In this document: positions 24,874 through 36,863 of the stretch, piece by piece
How the letters are laid out: each line of letters begins with the position of its first letter
Position numbering within the stretch: position 1 is the stretch's first letter
Assembly: GCA_013398175.1 (NCBI GenBank)
Contig: VZRZ01007768.1
Location: forward strand, 994,237-1,058,236
DNA: 64,000 nt
Direction of reading: 5' to 3'
Origin: Climacteris rufus
Taxonomy: Eukaryota; Chordata; Aves; Passeriformes; Climacteridae
Notes under the pieces: model-generated
The model's input: the letters and a program-made list of their open reading frames with translations, nothing else
Databases searched by the model: none
What the model was told of the DNA's origin: nothing
Translations under genes and position numbers: made by a program

Positions 24874-25764
24874 GCCCAGTGAGCATTGTTCACCACGGCC
24901 TGACTTCAGGCATCAGGAAACTTCCAGATGTGTCAACTTTGCCGCTCCTGGCTCCTGCAGGAATCTTAACTGCTTCCATCTGTAGGGGGGAAAGGCTTCG
25001 GAAAAGCAGCTCTCCCTCTCCTTTTACTTACATTCTTCCGAGCAGCAAGAGTTATTACCCCACAGCCTCTGCCATTTCTGCTGGCTTCACCCTCCTCCAC
25101 TGAATGCTGCAGCCTGCAAAGGTGCCATTCCTTGCTGCTTCCATTCCCTGGCAGGCAGCATCCTGGCCGAGCCCCTCCATGGGGTGGGGGACAGGCCCCT
25201 CCATCTGCTCCTGTTCTGCATGTGGTTTGCAAAACGCTACAGGAAGGCATTTTCTCACGCTATTAAGTTTTCACTAGATGTGCAGGGGGATCAGGAATGC
25301 CTCGGATGGCGTAAAAATTCCCTTCTCGGTTTGGTTATTAGGATCTAGCGGCGGCAGCAGGCAAAATTATAGCCTGCATGAAATCTGAGTCTGCTGCTCT
25401 GCCATGGGCGAGGGGTGCCCCCTGTCCCCACCCCAGGTATGTTTAGAACCTCCTGTTTAGACTCCTCCAGAGTCTCTTCAGTTTCTGCTCATGCCTCCAA
25501 ACAGGAGTAATTTGTACCTGTGAGAGCTCCCTGTTTATGCCCAGAGTCTGAGGGTCAGGCAGCTTTGTGGCTAAGAGGCCCCAAAATAGCACTTCCAGGT
25601 TCATTGCTGCCCTGGGGAAGTTCCCCTTCACCCAGCCTGCTGTTTTCTTTCCAAGGAGAGGTTGCTTTTTGCTGCATGTTTGTCACCTTTTCCTCTTTCC
25701 CAAAGACTTTTGAGTAACAACCCCATGCACAAGCTCTGTAGATGCTCCTAATCCTCCCAGTCAC
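24874..25764. other. Unique non-coding DNA, nothing recognised
   Basis: No exon recognised. The segment 25,280-25,430 carries several CpGs and a GCGGCGGCAGCAGG stretch in otherwise AT-leaning sequence. Confidence 0.5.
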
Positions 25765-26010
25765 ACTTAGCACTTATGAAGCACTTTGTGCTCTGTGAAG
25801 CATCAAAACTGTCTCACAACTGTAAGTTAATTGATTTTTTCACCCCAGAGGATGGAGGCAAGCAGGGGCTACACACTCCCTTCTGGAGATGGGAAGGCTG
25901 TCACGGGAGAGATCCGTGGCTTCACACAGGGCCACACAAGGGGTTAGTAGCGCAGCTGGGATCAGAAGGCTCTGGCGCTTACACTGTGCTCAAACCCCCA
26001 AACATCATGG
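25765..26010 (+). repeat. MIR-like (CORE-SINE-type) relic
   Basis: The layout follows MIR-type SINEs. The left part has AGCACTTATGAAGCACTTTG. The middle has a CACCCCAGAGGATGGAGGC phrase. Then come CACAGGGCCACACAAGGGG, TTAGTAGCGCAGCTGGGATC, AGAAGGCTCTGGCGC and TGTGCTCAAACC. This corresponds to 'ggtcacacagctagtaagtggcagagctgggattcgaacccaggctctggctcc...gtgctcttaacc'. Divergence is high, so family assignment is tentative. Confidence 0.45.
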
Positions 26011-29000
26011 CAGAGGCAAATGGGAAGGACTGTGTCCAAACCAGAAGTGAGCAATGCCCAGGACTATAAATAATTTCATCTGACACAGCTTTTGTGAATC
26101 TTGTGTAAAACACAGAAAAGGCTGGTGTCGCCCTGGGTTTAGGACTGTTTCCTTTCAAAGCCCCACAGATCATTCAGCCCCCCAGTACCCAGATGAGTCC
26201 TGGAAATGAAAACCCAGTGAAGCAGTTTGTGACCACAGAGACCTTGTCTGTGGCCAGGGGTTTGGGTGCTGTCACAACAAAACCAGTAACAAAGTGCAGC
26301 TGCTCAAAGGCAAACCTACACACGAGGTCTCGGAATAGAGGGGCAGTGAGTGAGAAACAAGGAAGAGCAGGGAGAGAGGAATGAAGACGCTTGTCAGGAG
26401 AGGTTCTGGTAATCCAGGATCTCTGGGGAAACCTAAAACACAGTACTGGTTACCTGCCTGGCAGCAATATGACTGGATGTGTTTACATCCAAACACAAAG
26501 TGGAAGCTATGTGTCCAGAGATGTAACTTTCCCTGCCCTATGCTCCTGGCTGGGAATAAACCAGCTTGGAGAAGGGACAATGTGACTCAGCATGGAGGAG
26601 CTCCAGTTATCCTGCCAGCATGCCAGAGCTGCTGTCCTCAGGCTGTACGTGCCCCAGGGCCACATCTTCTGACAGCAGGGATGTTTTCATGGACACTGTG
26701 CCAAAGCAGAGGCAGGATGCAGAGACATACAAGTTACTCATCCTGGCTTAAAAGGCCACAGGATGTCTCAAGTGACTGAAGTGTAGGCTAAAATAGAGAC
26801 TTAAACTCTAAGTTTGTAGGTTTTGGCAATAAGTCACTGGCCACAGGGAGAGCCAATATGAGATGACCAAGTAGATAACCCCAAATGACAGCACAAAAAG
26901 CTGCCAGATGGAGTTGTCTGCTCCCAAGGGATTTTGGCATCACTCATGGCAGGCGATGCCTAGGCTCTATTATGACAATATCAGAGCAGAGAAATTGTGG
27001 TCACAGGGGGAATAATGGCTATTTTTTGCTCATCTGTGCTGGGGTTTTTTTTTCAGCTGTTTATAAAATTTTGAAATCAAGAAGTTTCTGTCTTCTCCAT
27101 TCTTCTGCCAGTGCAGCTTCTGTTTCTGAGAATAGCTCCCAGATGGGGAGCTCTGGAAATGAGATGTGAAATGAGAATTCAGATTTCATATTAGAATCAG
27201 AAATTAGGAAGGACAGTTAGCTCACCCTCTCCACTTTCTATGGAGGACAAATTAATTCCCTCAAATTTTCAGTGCTTTCAATGTTATTTTGCCTAATCTG
27301 ATGGAACAGATCTCTTACTAGGAAATTAAAATATTGTATTGTGATTCATCAGGAAGCAGATAAAATATATTTAAGGAACTATGTTATATTGTGATATGTC
27401 TAAACATGTGAAATAAAGCAAGGATTTTTATATCCAATTTATACAGAAGATTGCAAGAGATTTATTGGAGCAGACATTCTAATTCATGTTAATTGTGAAT
27501 GTAATAAAAAAATGCAAAGCAAGCTGGAAGACAACACCTGTGACAGTTGTGGCATAGTGGAAATAATTCAACACCACCCATTAAAGCTGAGCAAAAAGAA
27601 AGGAAACTGAGAAGTCACAGAAGAGAATAAAGCTGTTGGTCCCTTAGAATCAGACATGGTTTCTGTCTTCTTTGTCATTTCTTAGCTCATTACCCCTAAA
27701 ACAGGCTCCAGCTGTAGTGCACTTACTTAGCAGAGTCAGCCATCCTATTTCACAACCACCTTCTCATCAACTCTTCCACTAGAAACTAAATGAAAACCAC
27801 TTGTGATGACTGTTAACTGCCAGCACTCTGCTGGCTGGATTTAGAAGCCACCACCCTCAAACACCTTTCCTTTCCAGTTGTAAGATTTTCCTCACTTGTT
27901 TGCCCTTTTCCTTGGATTCTTGCTCCGTTTTCACCTGTATATCCAACAGTATCACAGACACCAGCTCCTCCACAGTTGCACAGACTGCTGTCCCAAGGGG
28001 GCTCACTAATATCTGTGTACAGTAGGCAGGATTATGATGTTTTGAATGCTTTCCAGTCCTGGTTTTATTTACAATGCTCCTCATTTCAGGGATTGCTTGT
28101 GATTTCTTGTGACTGATAGTGCTACAGATGTTGCACCAGAGCTGTGATGGCAGCTGGAGTGCACAACGTGAGAACTGAAATTCTGTTTAAACCTTCTGCA
28201 GTAATCCAGGAAAAGAATACCCATTAGCCTCCCATTCCATTCAAATACACATATGTGGACACTTTGGCCAGATGGCAGCCTGTACAACATTTATTTCTGC
28301 AGCTCTATGAGATAGTTCACAGGAGATATTCTTTAGGATCCACATCGAATGGTGTTTGCTAGACTAATCTTGCTCAGCTGGCCTGATTCACTCTGGTCAG
28401 ATGTGTAAGGGTATGTTTCAAACTTCTTTTCATGAAAAAAAATAAAGAAAGAAAGAAAAGTGCATCCTATCTTATTGCTGCATTCTGCAAGTGTCTGTGC
28501 TCTTCACCAGGGTTTATTTTGGGAGACCAGAGTGTGCAGATCTGAAGATCTGCCTGTGGGTATCTTTTCCAAGCATGTTTGTTGTTGAAATGATCAGCAT
28601 CTGATCCATTCCTATGCAGAAGTCAGTTTCCCAGTACCTTTTTAGAAATGGGAGTGAAATAAAAATGTGACCCAACCATCACAGTGCCTTGTATAAAGGC
28701 ACCCTATGACCAAGCTTCAGGACCTGTCTCTGCTTGCGCGGGATCAATCCAAATGAAATGCATAAAGAATCTAGACCTCATTCTCTCTAGGCACTAAAAC
28801 CACCAAACCTGGGTCCAAGCCTAGAAAGTATTTTGTTATCTTGATTCCAGAGGATGGTACCTGTGGATTATTCAGCAATTCATCTGTTCAGGAAGCCTAG
28901 CACAGTGCTAGAGTCCCACAGCCCTGAGGTACCTGAGCAAAGGGTCCTCCATCTGCTCAGCCACTCCCTGCTGTGAGAAGGCAGGAACTCTGCTGTTACC

Positions 29001-29346
29001 TAAGCTCATTTTCATTAAGGTCTGTCATCGGTGTGTATTTGTTTGCCCAAACCAGCAGGGTTCTCAGGCTACACCTAATTCACTCAGGCTGCATCAAGGA
29101 CTCATGGCATCCTTCTCCAGTAAACATGAGCAGATGCTGGTGGAATAGGAACTCCTTTTGCTTAGAGACCTTGAGAAACCCAAAGGTAATATAGTGCTGA
29201 GGATCCAGACAGGAGGTAAAAAGAGAGCTTACCTCCATAACATAGAGCTCTGCTGCTATAGCAAAAATAAATAATAACAGCAACCACAATAAAAGCTGTG
29301 ATTAGGAAAAAAGTGTTGATTCATGTCAACATCCTCAGGATACATA
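26011..29346. other. Unique non-coding DNA with a GAAA-rich patch
   Basis: No exon, RNA gene or clear transposable element. A short (GAAA)n-like patch lies at 28,435-28,460. The interval 27,170-27,500 is AT-rich. Confidence 0.5.
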
Positions 29347-29382
29347 AATATATGTATATATATATATACACACACACACATA
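29347..29382. repeat. (TA)n(CA)n microsatellite
   Basis: A TA dinucleotide run passes directly into a CA run of about eight units. Confidence 0.92.
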
Positions 29383-29442
29383 AGCTGGGTCTCGAGCCTG
29401 CATGTACCAAAGTTGCATAGATAAATACCCAGATAGCTGTCA

Positions 29443-29545
29443 CAAGCATTTTACTCATGTAGCACCTCCCTCTCAAGGATCTCAGGGATCTTTGCAGACA
29501 TCCCTGAGCAGCTGAAGCAAATAAATATTAAACATGCAGCTCTGA
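29443..29545 (+). repeat. Possible ancient SINE relic
   Basis: TAGCACCTCCCTCTCAAGGA, TCTCAGGGATCTTTGCAGAC and CAAATAAATATTAAAC recall the left half of an old MIR-like amniote repeat ('gcacctttcatctcaaggatctcaaagcgctttacaaac...taattaa'). Confidence 0.3.
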
Positions 29546-29554
29546 TGAGGAAAT

Positions 29555-29629
29555 CCTGATCCTGCTCTGAGCAGGGATGTTGAACCAGGTGCTCTCCAGA
29601 GGTCCCTTCCTTCTCCAATGATTCTGTTA
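29555..29629 (+). repeat. CR1 LINE 3' end fragment
   Basis: CCTGCTCTGAGCAGGGATGT, GCTCTCCAGAGGTCCCTTCC and AATGATTCTGT are the last part of an avian CR1 3'UTR in plus orientation. Confidence 0.82.
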
Positions 29630-30015
29630 AACAGCCTAAAACACCATGAGAAATCTGGGCTGGGATCAGATCCCTTGAGTCAGCTTTGAGCCAGTGTTGC
29701 CTTGTAATTGTACAGGGAAAGAATTGCCAGAATCAACCAGGGATCATCACAACAGAGCATTTCTGGAAATGCAGATTTCTGTAGCATGCCTGGAAATGGC
29801 AGCTACCACAGTGACCTGTGCCCTTTCTTGGCTCAGTACCAGGTAAGATCTGGGATGAGTGTTACATGGCTGAACCTGTCTTGGGAGTAAAATGGTGCTG
29901 AGCACTGAAATTCATCAGATAGCTTCTTAGGACTTGGATGGATGGGAGAAGTACCTCCTCATTAGGAGTTCTAACATCAGGAATTTTATGCTGATCCCAT
30001 CTACTACTTTCTAAG
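29630..30015. other. Unique non-coding DNA between two CR1 ends
   Basis: Nothing recognised in this short interval. Confidence 0.5.
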
Positions 30016-30083
30016 GAAGCTGGACTTTGATGATTCTTGTGGGTCTCCTCTAGTTCAGGATATTGTATCATTCTATGATTCTA
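30016..30083 (+). repeat. CR1 LINE 3' end fragment
   Basis: AGCTGGACTTTGATGATTCT, GTGGGTCTCCTCTAGTTCAG and terminal ATTCTATGATTCTA match the final 65-70 bases of an avian CR1 3'UTR, plus orientation. Confidence 0.78.
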
Positions 30084-32450
30084 AGGCTGGTAAAACTTCA
30101 TCATTTTTCAAAATCTTAGAAAAATTATTCTCAACAAGGAAAAGTCCCATCTTTGGATGGGTGTTTCCAAAGATCTCAGGCCTTAATTTGCTTCTAGTTG
30201 AATCCATGGGGAAAAATGAACACATTAATTCGACAAGACTTGAGTTATGTTGGTACATGGAAAATACCACAATGTAGCTTTCATTGAACAACGAATCCAG
30301 TCAATAATAATCAATTTTCGCTTTCAGTGCGATGGTGTACTCAGGATCAATGGTTGCTACTCTTTACAGTAACAGTTATAACAGAGGTGTGTTCAGTGCT
30401 GGTTCAAGTGGCACTGCATCAGCAGCTATTTTTCCTTTGTTCTCCAAATGGCAGACCACAAATCCCTTGCACACAGGGACAGAAGACATTCATATGCACG
30501 TAGCTCAAAACTGCTTGAGCCCATCAACCTCCAAGCAGCACTAGCCCATGTTGTTGCACAAGATTATTCTCCTTTTTGTCTCTTGTGTTGTCCTTTTTCA
30601 GGGTTTTTTCATCACTTCTTTTCCTTTGCACACTGCATACCTCGTTCAGAGAAGATATTCAGATGTGGATGTCTGAGTCAGCTTCTACAGTATTTAGCTC
30701 CACAGACCCTTCTGGTGAGGCAAACCACGATGCTTGCCTTAGTGGTGTGGTTTATCCCTGTCATAAACCTTAAGCCTCGTGTGATGGGAGTGAGTGGGGG
30801 TAGTGGGACAAGCCAGTTGGGCAGATGAGAATATTTCATCCACCATTCATGGGGAAAAAGGTCACTGAGAGAGAGCCATAAAGTGGATGGATTGCCTAGG
30901 CGAGATATATAGATGCCAAAGGTTGTACATTAAGTATGACACTTTTTATGAAACTCATTTAATGGGGGGTTCTGTATATCCTAAATTTTATTTTTCTTCT
31001 GACACGGGAAAGTTCCCTTAGGCTACCAGCATCAGCTGTTCTCTGTTATGTTGCCATCTGTTATGTAAAGTAACTAGAATTCCTTTTTTCTCCTTCCCCA
31101 GTGGCTTTCCTGTTTTTCAGCTTTGGTCAGCTCTGGTTAGTTTTGTCTTTTTGGCTTTCTTTTATGATGTAAAATAGACTTTTACTTGTTCAATAAATAA
31201 AATATTGCAAAATAGACTTGAATTATTTATCTTTACATATAAAATGCATCAATTTGATTTACATTAGTCATTTGAGAAATACCCTTTGCTTTGCTTTCTT
31301 GTTGCTGACTTAAATCACAGTATATCCCAAAGTGTATGTGGCATTTATGCTGGGACTTGAGGCAAGTCCACTCTGGTGGTATGGTGCTGTACTTCAGATC
31401 CAAATCCAGACTCAGACTTTTAAACATTTCTGAAATGCAAATGTGATTGAATTAAGGGCTTTGATTTAGAATTTGCTTCATTTAAGATCCAATACTCAAA
31501 TAGTGGGCCAGTAACTAAATAGCTGTGATATTTATACTGCCAGTCCTTAACAGGGTACACCATAGATGGCATTGAAGTCTTTAGAGACTTGTTAGGTTGA
31601 TATGGACTTTGGAAATATGTGAAACACATTAAACCAGACTGCACATTATGTTATCTTATTTTTAACTCTTTTCTTAAAACAATAACTGGTTTTGTTTTGT
31701 TTTTCTTCTGGTGGTCTTCTGACAATTTTTAGGGCAAACCCTCTGCACATCTTCCTGTGCAGCCTATACTTTCACTGTTTCTCTACACTGGAGAAATATT
31801 CACTGTACATGTAGAAAATTCAAATGGTATCTGACCAAAGAGGTTTTACAGAAAAATGACTCTTCTGCAGGTTTTCAGATAACTGTACTAAAGCCAGGAT
31901 TCAAGAGTCTGTACTGCTCTCAGAAGACAGCAGATGCTGTGATGCAATGTCTATCCCTCCAGCTCCCCTTTCCCTCAGGAGTCTGTGCAGCTCCCTCTGT
32001 TTCTTCAGCTGGTGGAAATGATCTTGGAGTCTACACTCTCTCTACATCACAAATGTCTTTATAAATGTTTTTGCTTTATAAATGTAAGGGAAGGTGGAGC
32101 TTTTCCATTTGCTACCCTCAGTTTTGAGCTAGATTTCCAGGAAGAGGGAAAATGCAGTGGCATGGGACCAGCCACAGGAAATTACTGGTCCTCTGCAGTT
32201 ATAAAAGGGACAACAAGAGAAAAGGTGGTCACTGCATGATGCAAAATAGTTCTTTATTTGAACTTTTGTGGGGGAACTGGGAGGGAAGGGGCTGTGGTTG
32301 CCTCTTGGAGCTGATCAAGGAGAAGCAGAGAGGGAATGATGTGATCTGCTTTCATCGAGGACTGTTGTGTCTGCTGGCCTCCAGCAGATGAGCTGCTGGA
32401 AATAGCACAGCACATCATCATATTTATGGATTCCTAAACAATCCAACCTC
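30084..32450. other. Unique non-coding DNA, nothing recognised
   Basis: No exon or repeat recognised. The part from 31,180 to 31,700 is AT-rich. Confidence 0.5.
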
Positions 32451-32464
32451 TTTTTTTTTTTTTT
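32451..32464. repeat. Poly(T) run of 14
   Basis: Fourteen consecutive T residues. Confidence 0.85.
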
Positions 32465-35400
32465 GGTCTTTGAGATGAAAAACCACAAAACTCACACAAA
32501 GTCTGCCTGTCTCTCTGTGTAGGTGTTAACTTGCCACCTGCTCCTGTATTGTGGCTCCAGAAACTCACCCCTTTCCCTGGATAGCTCTCAATATTTAAAT
32601 GATCAAGAGGTCCTGCCTGAGAACTCTGACTGTCCTAAGGTCCAGCAGCAATGGGCTTGTGGACCTGTGCTTCCACGAAGGACTAAGAGACAGAGATGAT
32701 GGGTCTCATTCCACTTCAGATATGCAAATTTTGTCACTTTGGTCTCAGCTTTTCTGAGCATCCTTTAAAGTCATTTAGGAACATTTCAGGAAAAAAAATA
32801 GGAAGTTGGAGGAATACTTTCTTCTTATCTAACTTTGACGTTTTCCTTCGAATGAGAAAAATACCCCTTCAGCAAGTTCCTTTGCTGCCACAGAATGCAG
32901 AGGGAACCTAAAACCAACTCTACACATCGAAATTTAAGTGAAGCTGATTCCACATGAAGTTTGTGCCTGATGTGTAGCAGGGGCAGTCTGTGTGAGACAC
33001 AGCAAATCTGAAGGCTGGCAAGCAGCAAGCTAAAACTGAGCACAGCAGACTGGGAGTTACCCACGGGAATGTTGACCAGATCAGTGGCACCACCACAGAC
33101 CCAACCAAACTTGTTTAAAATCACTTTCAGATGGCAGTCACAGACAGAAACAAATGCAGCTCCACAGAGATGTTCAGTGTCACTCAGTAAGGTCCCCTGG
33201 GGTAAATAAACAGTGTCTTTTAGAAGTTCTTCTGCTGGAGTATCCTGCATGGAGGTGTCCTCACTGTGTGGGAATTACCCTGACTTCCCTCTTGTAGCAG
33301 CACACTGGCAGACTGAAGACATTTACCTCTTTTGTAAGAAATTGTGCTTTCTTGGATCAATTGGGAAATTTGGCAATAAATAACAGCTTTGGCCATTACA
33401 TATTTAAGGCTACTAAATATAGGAGAAATTACAAATATATAGTTTTTACTCTACACAAGCCCTCTAAGAAAGGGCTACACACCACATATTTCCTGAATTA
33501 TTTTGCAGGAATTCTCCAGTTAGGACAGCAGGACAGCTGTAACTGGTAAGTTACCCAAGCTGCAGGACAATGAGTTTGCTCCATGAGATGCCTCTTTTGG
33601 GGGCTTTAAAGGGAATTTAGAGAGATTTGTACATTAGGAAATTTGAGCCAGGACACTGAGATGAACCTTTCTGTTACATGACAGACACGCTGAGCACTGT
33701 GATGAGTTGCTGAAACTCCCCAGTCATGACAGCGTAGAATGTTCAGTATCACTAACAGAGACAAGGGATTTATCAGTGGGAAAAAACCCAATAACTCATC
33801 CTGTCTGCCTCTTTAGAATGATATATACTCAGATTTCTTCCTCTTCCACTGACTTGTAGCCACCTTCAGGGATGGGACAAGTGCAGCTGTTCAAACACCA
33901 CGCAGCAACCCTAAACCATGCAAGGAAGTGGAGATTTATCATTTCTCTCCATCTCCCAGGAATTCTAGGAAAATGGTTGAAATTACTTGTCATCCCCAAA
34001 TATTCTGTGTCTCTTCATACAAAAATATGCAAAGGTATCTTTTGTGTACAAGCACATTTGACTTCGTTTTACACCCACCAAAGAAAGGGCCCACCATTGC
34101 AAGGCTTGTGGAAGAAGCAATATTTAAACTCAGTTTTGATAAATTGAGAAGAAGTGAGTGCTATGACTGAGAAAGCCTCATTCAATGGAAATACTGACAA
34201 CCAAATGCTCTGAATTTTACTTTTTCCTAATCTCTCTGAAAATGCAGAGAAAGAAAAAGTGTTTATGTGGAAATCCAGGCAAAACTCCTTTGGTTTATGG
34301 CCATTTCTGACCCTCCTGTCGACACATTACTTGATTGCCTTCTCTGCAACAAACTTTTTTTGTCTCCCCAAAGAAGGTGGAATAGTTGTTCCCATGTGAT
34401 TATTTTCAGGAAAATAGTCCCAACTTGATGATACTTATTTATCTAATGATGTTCTTCTACCTGTGTTAGAGAGGTGTGTGAGAAGTGCGCTACAAAGGAG
34501 ATGTACACGATCACACAGATAACACATCTAGCACTGTACTGGGAAGGTTTGCAGTTAATTTAGTTAAAACTCAGACACTGGTTTGGGCTTGGGGGGCTTC
34601 ACTGCTTTGTTCAGGGTGCAGGACTGGCTCCAGAATCCCCAAAGCATGAAGAAATCACAAGCAGGGTAGCTCTTTGCTGTATCTGCATGATCCAGACATT
34701 CTGCTAATGATACCTATTGTCCATATTACACAGGTAAAGGGTTTGATGCTTCAACTTTGGACCTCTCACATGGGCTCCCCAGTAGCAGACCAGAGCAGCT
34801 GAAAGCAAAAAGCTGTCTGAGGCTTCACACATCTTTAATTTTGCACAATGAAGCCTCCCTCTCTGCTTGACAGATCCAATGTTGCTCCTGGAGTGGATGT
34901 AAGCAGCTGTAATATCAAGGATTTACAAAAATTCAAGCAGCAGAGTATAGCCCAGGGCTTCAGCAAGCAGAGTTTAAATTGTATAATTAGGCATTTACTG
35001 AGATGTTTCTTTCTGCAAATTTTATTACCTGTTCTTCACACCTGCTTACAGCCTTTGTTAGCAAAGGTATCCTAAGTCCTGCTGAAGCATTCAACCTAAT
35101 TTTAACGCTGGGTTAGTAAATCCAGAAATTCCAGCATTTATTACAAATGCCATTTTCAGATCTTTGCATGGAACCAGGAGCTGTTTATTACTAACCAGGT
35201 CCATTGCACCTCACAAGTTCTTCAGGTACAGCCTACAGAAATCCAGCCTGGGGGTGCAGAGGAGCAGAGCAGTCCTGGCTGACTGCACATTGCTTTGTTG
35301 AGACTTTGTTTTCTCCCTCAGCCTTCATACCTCTTGTCTACCTGAACAGCATCCTCTCCCCAGGGGGGACTCTCCCTCACTCACACCAAGTAGTCCCAAT

Positions 35401-36672
35401 GCAGAGGTCTGGGAGCACTACTCTAACATATACATAGAAAACATTTTCAGAGGAATAACAAGACATTTGGAAGTGGGAATTACTTGCTTTTGCTCTTTGA
35501 GCTCCCTGCAAAAGGAGCTGCTTACCAACCTACCAGAAGCCTACTGCTCCTGCCACTCTCTTTTCCCCTCTTGCCCTGACCTTGATACAGCTCTAAAATG
35601 TCAAGATACAATATTCCTAGTATTGTTGAACCTCACTTCCTGAGAGACAAAAATCTGGGTTCTCTCCTTCTGAAGTGGGACTCACAGCAGGAAGAAACCC
35701 CTCACAGGAGGTCTACTCTTCCAGAATATTTCCTCTTAATTCTTCTAATTCTTGAGGTCGGGAAATTGTATCAGGAAGTTATATAACACAAACAAAACAT
35801 GGTTTAAAGAGGAAAGGGCAAACTTAGACTGAATGAATATCTTTCCTGTTAGGATGCTCATGATGAAAACAGCAAATGTCTGTCAAGGGCTGCCCTTCAG
35901 CCAGGACTCTGCCTTCTTTCCTGGCCTGACTATTTTTCTCCTAAAACACAATTTGCCTGCAGTCCTACAATAGATGCTGAATCTGAGGAAGGAAGCAAAT
36001 AGCTGCAGTAGAAATGCAATTTTTAAAACTATTGCTGGTAGATAAGGTTAAAGTTAATGTAAAGGAAGCCAACTGTGGATCAGAGTAATTTCACTTCCGT
36101 CATCAGGGTACAAAAAGTAAATGACTATGGCTTCTAGCTACAATGTTTACCAATACCTGACACTTACCTATATAAAAGTGGATGTTTATTCTCGCACATT
36201 GTCTTCATTTTCTTCAAGGCTGCTTTCAAGCAAACCTTTGAGAAGCACTGTCAGCACCACAAGCCCGAAGGCTGAGCAGCTGTGTCTGAGCACTGCTGCT
36301 GGGTGTCCAGGCCCTGCCCCAGCCCTGGCCAGGGTGCCAACATCACTCTGGTGTCCAGCTCCTCTGGAACAGCCACAGAGTTTGTCACTTCTGACCAACC
36401 CACCCCAGTTCCCCCTCTGTGCAGTGTGTACTCTCTGTATCTGCAGAGTACCTAAGTCAAGAATAACTCAGTTTCAGTTATTGTGGCAGTCTAAAGAAGC
36501 TAGAAAGGCAATCTAAGTTGTTTCAATTCTTTCTGTGCAATTTGTTCAGCTTCAGAAAGGAGGGAAACATGCAGTGACAAGCCTGACTGTGAATGTTTTT
36601 AGGGAGGGTGAATCTGTGGGTGTAACTATATCATCCAGTGTACCCAGGTTCACAAAACAGGCCTATGAGCCT
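32465..36672. other. Unique non-coding DNA, nothing recognised
   Basis: Over 4 kb without a recognisable exon, RNA gene or repeat. Open frames up to 141 codons (minus strand 32,825-33,250; plus strand 36,121-36,516) have no family resemblance. Confidence 0.5.
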
Positions 36673-36863
36673 GAGGAAAAAGGGCATAGAAAGACAGAGA
36701 GAAAGACAGAATAGAAGAAAGAGGGGACAGAGTGAAGAGGGAAAGAGAGAAGCAAGGACAGATAAGAAAAAAAGAAAGAAGGAAAGAAAGAAAAAAAGAA
36801 AGACTGAAAAAATACAGAAAAGAGGAAAAAAGTAAAAAGAAAGAATAGAGGAAGGGAAGAAAA
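36673..36863 (+). repeat. Polypurine (GA-rich) tract
   Basis: About 190 bases in which the plus strand is almost entirely A and G, with GAAA, GAAAG and GGAAAGAAAG motifs and only scattered pyrimidines. Such low-complexity polypurine-polypyrimidine sequence can adopt triplex (H-DNA) structure. Confidence 0.9.

Noticed and set aside
27185..27300. Possible old CR1 3'UTR in reverse orientation
   Set aside because: Similarity was limited to scattered short words without the order of CR1 landmarks.
28536..28553. Palindrome GCAGATCT-GA-AGATCTGC
   Set aside because: Eight-base arms are expected by chance in a window of this size.
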